In this document: positions 34,306-53,500 of the stretch, piece after piece
Layout of the letters: every line of letters begins with the position of its first letter
Numbering within the stretch: the stretch's first letter is position 1
Origin: Mya arenaria
Taxonomy: Eukaryota > Mollusca > Bivalvia > Myida > Myidae
NCBI RefSeq assembly: GCF_026914265.1
Contig: NC_069123.1
Location: forward strand, 55,563,411 to 55,627,410
Length of the DNA: 64,000 nt
Direction of reading: 5' to 3'
Notes under the pieces: generated by a model
Seen by the model: only the letters and a program-made list of their open reading frames with translations
Told to the model about the DNA's origin: nothing
Database searches by the model: none
Made by a program: the position numbers and the translations under genes

Positions 34306-35154
34306 TCAAATGGATTTGCAAAGAAAAGTCCGACCTTATTAAAGTTCAAGCTATATTGTTATTGTAGCATTTCCCCAAATTCCGACTATAGTGTAAGCAT
34401 TGAGAACACATATCATTTCTGCATGGAACGGTTGGCCATCATTATAAAAAAGTATGACTGGCTATTTTACCTAATAATACATTTATGAGGGCTTACTTCG
34501 ATCAGAAATCGGGGAAGTTGCAGTGCCAAATAAATTAGTTAAATCGACTCATGAAATTTAAAAATTCTTTGCAACATTTGATTTTTTTATACATTTATAG
34601 CTACTAATGTTAGTATCAGGTCCGTATTTCCCTTCTGCACAATTAATGATTATTTTGTGGATGGACTTATAAACCATGACTTTTGGCAAGGGCATACTAA
34701 TCTATTGTCAGAAATAGCATTTAATTTCCAAAAGTCTGTAGGCCAACTGTGTATACGTTTAAGAAACCTGACGGCCAGTCGCTCCGCTCCCTTTTAAAAT
34801 CAGTGGTAGGTTACAAATATACGAAGAAATAATCTTTACGTCGGAAACATAAATTAGGTATGATATTTATATTCAGGTTATTTGTAATTTGTTGACGTTC
34901 GCTGATATCGCGTTATTTTTGGCAAATTGCAACTTTATGATCACATTTGTCCTTTAACAAGTTGTTTGCGCAAAAAAACATTTTTAGAGTTAATATTCTT
35001 TACCGCTGAATACTATAGGGTAGCGTTATATAGGCACGAGCTTTGCCGAATAACTACGTCACATCCGGATTGAAAACTGTTGACATTTCAATACACTTAT
35101 TCCTGTCTACGCCTGTCAAAAGTATTTGCTAGGGATTGCAAAGCATCTGCAACC
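34306..35154. promoter_or_regulatory. Upstream region of macroH2A
   Basis: Mostly featureless. Just upstream of the gene are a TATATAGG-like motif (about 35027-35034) and ACTACGTCACATCCGGA (about 35052-35068), which combines a CRE half-site with an ETS-type CCGGAT core. Such pairs are common in housekeeping promoters; their function here is inferred. Confidence 0.3.
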
Positions 35155-41387
<6,233 letters not shown>

Positions 41388-44300
41388 ACATACTCAATGT
41401 CATTCGATTCATCTCACAGATTACAGTCCTTTCTCCCCGTGTATTGCTCTACCCGTCACTTCACCATCTCAGTAGCTTGTCAGATTTGTGTTAGATACTC
41501 TTGCACAATGTGTTTAGTTGATAAATAATGACAGAGACAGATACAGGTATATTTATGATAACAAGATGTTGATAGATGCTATCTGTATTGTTAAAGTGTA
41601 TCTTGGTTTTGTTTTGAGATGTTGTGATAGACAATGGTTACATTGTGTTTGTTAACAGTATCTATTGTTGTTATAGTCAATCTGTGATCAGTTAAGTTTA
41701 TGAACATTTCTGTGGTGTTTTGATAGCTGGTGCAATCTTATTTAAAAATATTTCTTTAAACATCAGATTTTTATCACGGCTGATACTATCATTATTAACA
41801 CTCGATTGGCAAATAAGCCCTTATAGGTAACACTAGTCTTATAATTTTATTTTTTGTTTGGTTTGTGTATCAGGGAATATGAGAGTCTCATGACCTTGAG
41901 TTACTTAATCTTCTTAAATTTATATTTATCAGAAATTTACTAGAGATATTAATGTCAGAAATACATTTGAAAAACATTTTGGTATTTAACTCAAAAGGGT
42001 AATGAAAATATATCAATATTTAACCCATATATCAATTATGGACCCATATGTATAATAAAATATCATTGCATTTCAAATGTTATTTTTTTTGCACATCATA
42101 ATTATACCAAAAGAACATTGATATAGTGAAGGAATATAGTCTTCATCCATTTCCCTTTTTAACCAAAATCATTTCCACTGACCATGATGTGGCTGTCCCC
42201 TATTGATATGGAATTATGCATCATGTTGCTGAAGATCTCACAATCATGTATACACAAGGGCTGCAGGTTACAATGCAATGTCGTCATTATAGATTTATGT
42301 CTTATTTCCAACACGTCATTGTCTAGCAATACATGTGTATCATTCTTTAGAATATTTAATCCTTTAAATTGTTCAATTCTTTACAATAATCCACTAAATG
42401 ACTCTGTATATCTACATAAAAGAATACAGAAAATCATTTTCTGTTTTGTATGAACAAAAAGTTACCAAATACAGGCCTAGCGGCAGTTTTATCTAGCAGT
42501 TACATTTATATTTTTACACACTCAATAAAATTCAGGCAACAGTTCCTAGAAATATCTTCAGTGTAACCAATATAAGTGTCATGTTCTATTTTTAATAGCC
42601 AAATAACTTGCTTAAACTTGATTTTTTAAACCAAAACACAATCAATCATGATTATCTTTAACACACCACGGGCATTTATGTTTAAAAGTCTCTTTAAATA
42701 GGAAAATTTATACCAAAACAAAATTTTATTTCAAAACAAATATAGTGAGCCCTAGCCCGGTTCTGTTATAGGGACTCCAGATTGTCAAAGAAATTGGGGC
42801 CAGCTTTCAATGCAGTACAGATACATTTAAACACCGTTAATCCAAACACTGTGTTTTTGCAATTATCACTTTTTATTTTTTGGTCCCAATTTATTTCTTC
42901 TTTGCTTAATTAAAATTCATATCAGTAAACCGAAATCGCTATTTCAAAATTAGCATTATTACGAAGTCGAAATTAGGGTCCGGATTCGGTATATCACACC
43001 TATTTTTTTCAATCCATTTTTCAAACTTGGTCATCTCATAGATTTCACACAATACTTCGATAACATGCAGTTATTGGCTCGATGTGATAATGAAGCACAA
43101 TTAGCACTTGTTAAAGAATGACATCGAGCACGCATATGTAAGAAGCATCAATGTCAGATCATGAGCGATTTATTTTGGGCAGCGTAGTTTTTATGAAATG
43201 GCTGTTTTACACATTCTGTATTTTATTTAAAATGTCGTTATCAACAAATTTGGTGGCCACATTACTCAATTAACCCTCTGCTTAACAATCCGGAAGAGTG
43301 CATGGACCCCATGGGAAATCTGGATTGGTAACTGCAATGTTACAGATGCATGCATGCATGTGCTGTCATGTATTTTGCATGCGTAATATCTTATTTAATT
43401 AAAATGTATAATAAGAAATTATTTGTCATTTATTAAACAAGAATTCAACAAACATGTATACTGAATGATCACCTGGACAAAATGCAACATGTTGGTAAGG
43501 TGTAGCCGACATTGCAATCTTTTCGTCACTAATAATATGCGAAATCTGTCAGTCACTAAAATGTTAATTCAAAATATTGCTAATACAAACTTAAAATCTG
43601 AGTCCTGACAACATTGGATTAACGGTATTTAAATGTAATGTACATATGATGGAACTTGTTATATTTTTCATATATTTTATGAATATTCCTGCAGTATTCT
43701 TAATTGATTATAATATATATACATGTAGTGTGTTTACATCCACTTTAGATTACCCGGTAATATGCCTATTTTGGTATAATTTATATTAAGTATCTGTTTT
43801 AGAATTGTGTTGTTTTAAGATTTACTCAGTATGCTGTAGATTATTTACATTTTACATGTTTTGTAGAACTGCAATATTCAAAACATAAAGAGGCGTTTCA
43901 AAACACTACGTGTACAGGAACTTTTACACATAGCTACAAATGTATACATGTTGCAGTTGAGTTTAAAAGTCATTATACTTGTATAATGCACACCTACCCA
44001 GTAGCGCACAAACAGTAGTATACACATACATATACCTGTAAAATACATCTCTACTTCAAACATTCTACTGGAAGCATAAGGGTTCACATAAGTCTCTTAC
44101 AGTTTAATTTATCACGCTACTGATTTATTTTTATCAGAACTTATGATCAAATTCCTTTACTCCATTAGTTTATGCTTATGTTTGGACAGACTACACTATG
44201 TAGTTAATTAAGCTTGTTGAATTGTATTGAATAGTTATTACACAACTTTTTAAGTGTTTTAATGTATTATACAACTTTTAGAATGTTTAAATATGCTAAT

Positions 44301-46300
44301 TTGTTTTTTAGAAGCTGTTGTTTGTATGTATTCTGCCCTCACTTTTAAGTTGTTGTGATGATACTCATGTTATTTTACAAGCATAATCTAAGTGGCATTT
44401 ACATATTAAGGTTAGGTTTATTATGCCTTCATTGTAGGATCTTTTTAAAGGCCATGTAACAATAGCATACATGCCATATCCCCTGGCAAGGAGAAATATC
44501 CCTTAGAATTTCAATCAATCCCCCAGTCTCCTGACGGGGAAATCATCCCCCCGAATTATGTTTTTGTTTGTGTGTGATTGGGAAAAATGTTGGCTAGATT
44601 GTTGTGTTCAATACATGACTTACAGCATATATGCTCAACACAGCGCTTTTATGATGATTAATATATGATATATGAAAATCCCCCTAGTTGAGGGCAAGAT
44701 GCCCTGGTTTTCTGAGTGAAGTCCCCTGGTAAGTGTTTTAAAAATGGCAGATATTAGCTAGTTTATTAGACATGCTAAAAATTCCGTTTTTCCTGAACAA
44801 AATCCCTTGGGAAGGTCTTAAGAGAGATATATATGTGTGTATGCAATATTGTAAGATCATTGTACAGCTAAGTACATGGTTAATGTCAAAAATTAAGATG
44901 AGGCCAATCACTTTTATCTGGTATGTGTTTGCTCGCTATGATTTTAAGTATTTATTATTGAATAGTCAAACTTAGTGCATTTTTAAGAAAAACTATCCTT
45001 TTTTTCAGACAAAATGGTATCATTTTCTCACTTACTTCTGTAGTATTTAAAACTTATTAATACTTTTTATATTTGTATTTGATAAGTTTATACTGCTTAT
45101 ACTAATTGCTTGTGTTTTGTGTGTGTGTGCTTATTAAGAACTAGAGGATATGAGAGACTTATCTCCAGTGTAGAGCTTGTAATGATATTAGAACTACAAA
45201 TAACTAATACAAACCAATTATGAACACATTTTATTTTCGATCAAAATCTGCTTTAGTTCATTTCATGTGTATTTTGCATTATTCTACAAAATTTCATATT
45301 TTCAATTATGTACATTTCGACCATATGTACATGTACTTACATTCATCTTACTGCCATTTTAAGTGAGTTTTAGACATTCTCGTTTTCTTAGAAATAAACA
45401 TGAAAGATAATATGTCTTGCTTGATCATTTTGAAAAATTCCTTTTGGTCCCAAGATGATGAACTTTGCATAGACGAGAATTTCAAAAGATCATGCTACCC
45501 ATGTATATTTGGTGTTTCTCTTCCTGAAATGGGCCCCATTCACAAACGTTGCTCATTCATAAAGCATCTGAGTGACAATTTTCAACTAAGTAGAAAATTG
45601 CCTTTATTCTAAGTTGAACTTAAAGACAACTAATAAAGTTTGTACACCAAAAATATGCAAATAAGCAAGAACATGGTGTATACAATATATGCATATGAAT
45701 AACTAATGAAAAGTAGAGAGTATGACAAATAATCATGGTAAAAAATTACAAATTTCCACCAAGTTGAAAATGAGTACAGCTACTAATTTTAAACAATGTG
45801 TGGATATACAGCGGAGGGAAATTGGAATAGTAGACAATTTCAACTACCATGGTTTTGTATTAAGTAGTGGTTGCTCATTTTGAAATAGCACCAAGCTGGA
45901 AAAGCGATGAAATCCATGTTTGGGTTGAGAAACAGAAAGGAATGCACATACAATTAAACATATTAATCAATTTGCTTGACTCTTATGCAACACCATGTTC
46001 ACATGAAGTAACTTAACACTACTCTTCAAGTTTAATCTGTGCTGATGTTTATGGTAAAATGGGATGATTCTTGCTTGTAATTGACAAAGCTGTTTATTAA
46101 GACCAACTATTAGTTCAACCTAAGAAGCAGAGAAAGAATTAACAGTTACTAGAATGATGAATATTTAATCATTTGATATAATTTGCCTTTACAATTTTAT
46201 TGAATGATGGCCTTTTAAATTCCTTTCCATACCTGCAGGTGTATTTTGCATCTACTTTACATTAGGAAATGTTATTTCATACTATATGCACTTAGTTTTT
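41388..46300. other. Intergenic: macroH2A 3' UTR then about 4 kb with nothing recognised
   Basis: AT-rich with no supported exon, and frames are short and patternless. Region 44,440-44,730 contains several CCCCTGG-type phrases that might be an old repeat, not resolved. Confidence 0.45.
42054..42059 (+). terminator. First canonical AATAAA after the macroH2A stop
   Basis: AATAAA about 667 nt beyond the stop codon; another lies at 42524-42529. Either could serve as the polyadenylation signal, and which is used cannot be seen. Confidence 0.35.
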
Positions 46301-47890
46301 TATGCCCCCGAAGGTGTGCATATTAAAATCGCACCGTCCGTCCGTCCGGCTCTGTAACTTTCCCTTGTATGAACAGATTTTAAAATAACTTGCCACATGT
46401 GTTTCACATACCAAGACGGCGTGTGGCGTGCAAGACTCGTGTCCCTACCTCAAAGGTCAAGGTCACACTTAGTGTTTATTCACAATGGAGTGCTGCATAT
46501 AAGGACATAGAGTATAGGTTGTCGTGTCCGGGCTGTAACGTTCTCTTGTATGGACAGATTTTAAAATAAATTGCCACATGTGTACCACATACCAAGACGA
46601 CGTGTTGCGTGCAAGACCCGTGTCCCTACCTCAAAGGTCAAGGTCACACTTAGTGTTTATTCACAATGGAGTGCTGCATATAAGGACACAGAGTATAGGT
46701 TGTCGTGTCCGGGCTGTAACTTTCCCTTGTATGGACAGATTTTAAAATAACTTGCCACATGTGTTTCACATACCAAGACGACGTGTCTCGTGCAAGACCC
46801 GTGTCCCTACCTCAAAGGTCAAGGTCACACTTAGTGTTTATTCACAATGGAGTGCTGCATATTAGGACATAGAGTATAGGTTGTCATGTCCGGGCTGTAA
46901 CTTTCTCTTGTATGGACAGATTTTAAAGACGAGTCGTGTGCAAGACCTGTGTCCCTGCCTCAAAGGTCAAGGTCACACATAGTGTTTATTCACAATGGAG
47001 TGCTGCATATAAGGACATAGAGTATAGGTTGTCGTGTACGAGCTGTAACTTTCTCTTGTATGGAAAGATTTTAAAATAACTTGCCACATGTGTTCGGCAT
47101 ACCAAGACGACGTGTCGCGTGCAAGACCCGTGTCCCTACCTCAAAGGTCAAGGTCACACTTAGTGTTTATTCACAATGGAGTGCTGCATATAAGGACATA
47201 GAGTATAGGTTATCGTGTCCGGGCTGTAACTTTCTCTTGTATGGACAGATTTTAAAATAACTTGCCCCCACATACCAAGACGACGTGTTGCGTGCAAGAC
47301 CCGTGTCCCTGCCTCAAAGGTCAAGGTCACACTTAGTGTTTATTCACAATGGAGTGCTGCATATAAGGACATAGAGTATAGGTTGTCGTGTCCGGGCTGT
47401 AACTTTCCATTGTATGGAAAGATTTTAAAATAACTTTCCACATGTGTTCCACATACCAAGACGACGTGTCGCGTGCAAGACCCGTGTCCCTGCCTCAAAG
47501 GTCAAAGTCCCACTTAGTGTTTATTCACAATGGAGTGCTGCATATAAGGACATAGAGTATAGGTTGTCGTGTCCGAGCTGTTACTGTCCCTTGTATGGAC
47601 AGATTTTAAAATCACTTGCTACATGTGTTCCACATACGAAGACGACGTGTCGTGTGCAAGACCAATGTCCCTACCTCTAAGGTGAAAGATACACTAAGTG
47701 TTTATTCACAAGGGAATTCTGAATATAAGGACATAACAGTGTAGGTTGTCAAGTATGGGTGGTATTTTTTTATGTTCAGAGGCAATTTAAAAAAACTTGC
47801 CATATGTATTTGACACGTAAAGGCAAGATCAACTTTTCATGTACTGAACTTGTTCGTAGGTCAATGTCACATTCGAGGGCCAAGAACCCC
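46300..47890. repeat. 181-bp tandem repeat, 8 units plus degenerate edges
   Basis: The phrase GTCCCTACCTCAAAGGTCAA recurs at 46441, 46622, 46803, 46951, 47132, 47304, 47485 and 47667. Spacing is 181, 181, 148, 181, 172, 181 and 182 bp, so two units carry deletions (33 and 9 bp). The array is preceded by TTTATGCCCCCGAAGG and a GTCCGTCCGTCC tract, which commonly begins bivalve repeats of this type. The unit has no coding signal. It resembles the tandem cores of 'pearl'/Helitron-like bivalve elements (inference). Confidence 0.88.
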
Positions 47891-48089
47891 CTTTATCGCT
47901 CACCTGATTGAAGACCAACATGTTACAGCTTGTTTAAGTAGTAAGTGGTTCACGAGTAATTTTATCCTTGATAAGGAGGTTGGTCTTTTAAAAGAGAAAT
48001 TAATAGTGTTCCAAAGGAAGTCAAACCATTGTCAGCTGGTTGTTCCTACGGAGAAACAGAACCGAAGGCAATGGAAGCAAAAGTGCTAA

Positions 48090-48530
48090 GAAAGTCATTG
48101 GTTGCTCAGGTTTGAAAAAATTGCAAAGGTTGTCATTTGTAACTAAGGAAGTCATTGGTTACTAAGGAATTCATTGGTTGCTAAGGAATTATTGGTTGCT
48201 ATGGATGTAGGTAGTTGCTAAAGGAGCAAGTGGTTGCTTAAAAAGTGTTCACCAAGTAAGTGAATGGTAGCCAATGAGGTCATTGGTTGCTGAGTAAGTG
48301 AGTAGTTGCTTAGCAAATCATTGATTGCTAAATAAGTAAGTAGTTGATAAGGAAGTCATTGGTGGCAAAGGAAATCAGTGGTTGCTAAGGATGATGTTGG
48401 TGGCTAAGGAAAAAAGTTGCTGCTAAGGATTTATTTGTTGCTAATAGAATCATTGGTTGCTAAGTAACTAGATGGTTGATAAGGGAGTCATTGGTTGCTG
48501 AGGCAGTCATTATTGCCTAGGCTGCCATTG
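48090..48530. repeat. Degenerate short tandem repeat (GTCATTGGTTGCTAAGGAA type)
   Basis: About 20 diverged units of roughly 22 bp: TCATTGGTTGCTAAGGAA, CATTGGTTACTAAGGAA, AGTGGTTGCTAAGGATG and so on. Adjacent to the 181-bp array. Confidence 0.8.
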
Positions 48531-48569
48531 GGTTCTTTGGGTGAAGGTAGTAATTACCCGATGTGAGGC

Positions 48570-48960
48570 TGCACATCACATATCAAGGGTCTGGGCCTTG
48601 TGATTTCAGAGAAGATTTTACAATACAAGTATATACCAATACCTAGGACTTCTTGGGAGGGGCAAGTTTTTACCCCAGGTTCATAATTTTAACAATCTTG
48701 GTAAGCTACATACCAAATATAAAGGGTCTGCACCTTGCAAGTTCCGAGAAAAAGATTTTCAAAGAATTTACTAGACAAGTAAATTGAAAACTTTAAACCC
48801 CTGGGGCACGACCAGTTTTTACCCTAGGGCACGACAAGTTTTTACCCCAGAGGCATAATTTGAACAATTAAGATGCATAACCACTACATAATGCTACCAT
48901 CCAAATATCAAAGGTCTAAGATTTTCAAAGAAAGATTTTGCCTGATAAACCAACTGACTC
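48570..48960. repeat. Diverged tandem repeat (ATATCAAGGGTCTGGGCCTT type)
   Basis: CATATCAAGGGTCTGGGCCT, CAAATATAAAGGGTCTGCAC and CAAATATCAAAGGTCTAAG head successive units of about 145-180 bp that also share TTTTTACCCCAG. Confidence 0.65.
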
Positions 48961-49019
48961 TTCCAAAGGGAGTTGTCTTTCTTACTAGTGCAACTTATAA
49001 CAAATACATGTACAATTAT

Positions 49020-49325
49020 GTTATAAAGGGAAAGTGAAAACTAGCCCCGCCCCCATTTCTGCAGTTTCAATTAAACCAAAATGGTTTGAAGGAATCTGAT
49101 AAAAGGCCACCTTAGGAACATTATTTTAATTGTTTTGAAATCTGGCCAGTGGATTCTGAGGAAAAGCTTTTTTAAGTTTTCCATACAGTTATATAGTAAA
49201 AACTAGCCTCACCCCCTGTCAGCAAGGTTTTGAACATACAATATTGGCTTGGAGGAATTTGACCAGAGAATATTTCTGTGAAAATATTTTGAAATCTTGC
49301 CAGTAGTTTCTGAGTTTTCCTTTTT
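49020..49325. repeat. Two diverged units of about 165 bp
   Basis: GTGAAAACTAGCCCCGCCCC...CTGGCCAGTGGATTCTGAG is echoed by AGTAAAAACTAGCCTCACCC...CTTGCCAGTAGTTTCTGAG. Non-coding. Confidence 0.6.
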
Positions 49326-49349
49326 CCTATCAGAATAGCTCACCCTCAT

Positions 49350-49473
49350 GCACCAGTCAATTGTAACCACGGCCCCAGGTCCATGGGTATACCAGGGATG
49401 GCAGGGGAAATGGGCTGTGTTCTTACCTTCCAGGTGGCCCCACAGTGCCAAGTGAAAGCAAGGTTTTGTTTTT
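49350..49473. mobile_element. Palindromic MITE, internally deleted copy
   Basis: Starts GCACCAGTCAATTGTAACCA and joins to GGCAGGGGAAATGGGCTGTG and CCAGGTGGCCCCACAGTGCC, which belong to the central part of the 35-kb copy. The right terminal repeat is missing. Confidence 0.72.
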
Positions 49474-49845
49474 GAGTTTAGTTCAGGAAGTCCAATATTT
49501 TTTGTATTGAATAACCACAAACATGATACTCTATTTACATTAGTGATACTAATTTCAAAATTTACATAATATGTCGCTAAAAAGCACATGATATTCATTT
49601 TTTGTGTCTCCAAGTTAATACGCAAGTTATATATAAAAATAATTAAGCTATAAAATGACATTATTTTCTGATGGTGAGGTCATTAATAGTATAATGCAAG
49701 TTGTGACTTATGAAACTTGTGTTCTAGTTTCATTTTGGACCAAATAGAACTACTATTAATATTTACTGTGAGAAATGATGATATAAAACATTTTACGACC
49801 AACACAATCCATTATCATCATGTGTTCAAATGTTTGATAAGCTAT

Positions 49846-49851
49846 TTTATT
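49846..49851 (-). terminator. Candidate polyadenylation signal of BLOC1S2
   Basis: AATAAA on the minus strand (CAATAAAATAGC), about 745 nt beyond the stop. Other AT-rich variants lie nearer, so this is tentative. Confidence 0.25.
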
Positions 49852-50593
49852 GCTCAGACAATCATTTATATATAGAAGAAAAGTAAAGTACAACACACCT
49901 GTTTTTTTATAACTTTTTTAATAGTTAACCCATACTTTATCACAGAAAATATATATTTATAAACATGGTGCAAAGCCTCCTTAAAAAGCTTCTCAAATCA
50001 GTAATTACATGTTAATTAAATGATACATGCAGTTTTACATAACAATCTCTCCTCTGTTTAAAACATGGGTGTTTGCTTTAATGGCACTATGAAATTGTAA
50101 AAATTACGAAACATAAATATTTACAAAATACATCATTATTTAACATGATTGGTAATTACAGTTAAAGTACATGTTCAAAATATATTGGGTCTTTCAAAAT
50201 AACACTTAACTTCAGACTAAATGAACATGTACGGACAAACCACTGTTAACTTCTACAGTAATAAGCAGACAGCCACAAAAAGGTATGAGCAGGTTGTCGA
50301 CTAATCATTTAAATGCCAAAGGTGCTCAACAAAAAAGATACCATATTTCATCAACCAAGATTTCATAATGCTTAACATAATATAAGATTACATAAACTGT
50401 GTCTCAATCACACATGTACATTTTGTACATAAATGTCCCCCACTCCCAAAACTGCAATGATTCTTTCTTGCAAAAATAACAATGCTCAAAAAATGGTGTT
50501 CAAGGAACTAATTGATGTCAATCACACAATCCATTGCACTGCCCTCAAATGAAACTGCTGGTCCCTGTATGTTACACCATAACAACACTAAGC

Positions 50594-53500
50594 TCATCTC
50601 CTCTCCAAAGCCTTGAACTTGGCCTCTGAAATAGAAGATAGGCACAGTTTGAGAATGTTTCTCTTTAGATAATTTTATAATTATTTCTATCAGTTGTAAC
50701 ATAAAACAATTTATTTCACAACATCTTTGAACGTTTTTATTCCATAGAAATAATTGTTCAAACTCTTATGAATTAGTTCTGCAAAGCATACAGCAGGTAT
50801 TAGCACAGCTTAATAGTGTGCATACTCATGTTTCTTAAATACTGAACAACATTGAGAAGATACATTTAGGCCTACGTTAAAAGCACCCAGATGAGCCAGA
50901 GAAATGTAAAAAAATGATATCCTCAACACACTGATTTCAGGTGAGGTGTTTGTACGTTTTGGAGAACTTCAGATAAATAGCTCTTAACCCTAACAAAGAT
51001 GGAAGTATGCAATGTAATGTTAACTACATAAAATAACTAAAATTGCTTTATCTAAAACACTGGGGTAGGATGATTAGCAATACTGCCAGTTCATGAACCT
51101 ACTGTGCACCAGTCAATTGTAACCATGGCCCCCTTGGACCGGGGAATAGCGGGGACTAGCTCGGTCCAGCCAAGCGTGGGTAAAATCCCTGCTCTGCGAT
51201 TACGAGCTGCTGGTAAAATCCCTACCAAATAAATCTTTTGAGAGGTTACCTAAGCGTTTGGAGTAGGCATCAAGCCTGTATGCTGCCTGTTCCAGGGAGT
51301 TAACGCTGTCCTCCACATGATCAATCTGCTCAAGGAATGGTAGCAGATTCTCATCTGAAACACACAAACAAAACTGTATAGGCTTCACTCCAATTGGCAT
51401 TTGAACAAGGTTTAATGCCCAAAGTTAATAGAGTATTACAATTATATATGTGTTTTTATTCTTAATGGCATTAACAAAATAATCTAAAAAGTATGGAGAA
51501 AGATAAAAACATTATCATTATGGACGTTTGAAGCCAGAGTATGTCTGAAAAATAATGCAACAAAACCAGGTTTTTTATATGGCCAATTATAAAATATAGC
51601 CAATTCATTTCTTGTACGAGTTTGAAAAAAAAGCAGCAATCTTTCTCTTTACTTTTATGAAAAAAGAGACATAACTGAAAATTAAGTGAAGTTAAGTATC
51701 TTATGTGTCTAGTTTCACTGTAACCTTTATAAAGTTTAATGACATTGACCTTGACTCCACCCCCCTAAAAAGCAATCCCAAGCCATTTCTTCACATAAGC
51801 TACATCACACCAAATTTTCATTGACCATCAATCCTGAATAAAGTTATGGCTTGGAAAGCACTTTTCTATTTTAAAAAACCTTGACCTTGACCACACCCCT
51901 TCACAAAACCAAGGTAGCTCTTTACTTAGGCTACCTACACATCAAGTTTCATCACTATTCATAAGTCTGAACTGAATTTATTGGACAGAAACCATTTGTC
52001 CATTTAAAGTTACAGTGGCCTTGACCCTACCCAACATCAAAAGGAATCCCCATGCTAGCTAATCACATAAGCAACATACACATTCTTTCTATACATGGGC
52101 TAAAACCATTTGTCTATTTCTAGTAACTTTTACCTTGAACCATCCCTGACAAAAGCAATCACAAGCTCGCTCTTCATATAAGCAATATATACACCAAGTT
52201 TATTCACTAACCATCAATCCTAACTGAAGTAATTGGTAAGAAACCATTTTCTATTTTAAGTTACCTTGACCCCCTTTAAAAGCTTACTCTTCATATAAGC
52301 TACCTACACACCAGGTTTCCTCACTATCCATCAATTTTAAATAAAGTAATGGTGAGAAAACTATTTTACTGTTTTTATACATTGACCTTGACCACACTAT
52401 CCCTCAATCCTGACCTTACTAAATATATTGGACAAAAACCAAGGTTACCGTAAATGCCAGTGTGTCCGCATGCCCACCTGCCTGCCCAACAACTTTCTTC
52501 ATTTAAAATAATATGGTTCTCATTGAAAACCTGGTTAAAAATAGCTCTCCACATTGTTTGATCAATGTCAGTTTGCATACATTTAAAAGAAGTTGTATGC
52601 AAACTTGCACAAGCGTACATGTATATCCTACCAGGTACTATTAAAACCTGCTTGATTTCCTTTCAGTAATATGCATCACACATATATTCACATTTGCACA
52701 ATATATGCACCACCCCAAAAAATGAAGACTCTCACATTTCTCATTAAGTTCTTGCAATGCTCCACCAATTTCACCAGCTGTGTTCTTCATCTCAGAATAC
52801 TTGGACACTGTTACTTTATTCATTGTTTCTAACAGCTTGTAATCTTCAATCGTCCCTGAAAATTATCATTTTTTTTATAGGTAATGAAAGAAACATGTCA
52901 AACCAGAATGCTAAAAACACTATCCACACTGCAATAGTGCAAGTCAAATAGTACAATGTAGAACAAAATAAAAAATACATATAAATTAGAATGCATGAAA
53001 TATGCAAGTAGAACATTCTTTGAAATAATGTTAATCAAAAAATTTCATATTCAACTTCCAACCATTTACCAGTTACACCGAAAATATAAACAATATTTTT
53101 GTAGAGTCAGCTCCCAAAGTGTTACCATACTTTCAGTTATTCTGATAACTTACCATCTAACTCTCCTTTAAGGTATTCAGATGTTTTCTTGAATGTCTCA
53201 CGACACAGTTCAACAATATCCGGTGGTGCAGAGTCACGAACATCTCGCTTCTGCTCACCTGAATATAGTACAGTTTAAGGTTAAGCATTCATTGGGAATA
53301 GAATAAAGGCAGATTTATCTTTTTCTCTCACTGGATAGGCAATTCGGTTCAATTTGCTTTGCTTTAAAGACCACTCTGGCAACCCCCATTTCAGCTATGC
53401 CAGATGTCTAAGGTGCCACTTTCTTTATCTTTTATTTTACTATATACTTTAATTACAAATTTTCAATTTTTCATTACACTGCATAATACATATATATATA

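Noticed and set aside
46300-47890. Coding tandem repeats
   Set aside because: The 181-bp unit is not a multiple of three and frames are broken within units.
49209-49661. 150-codon minus-strand open frame
   Set aside because: Crosses a MITE fragment and repeat DNA; no recognisable protein.
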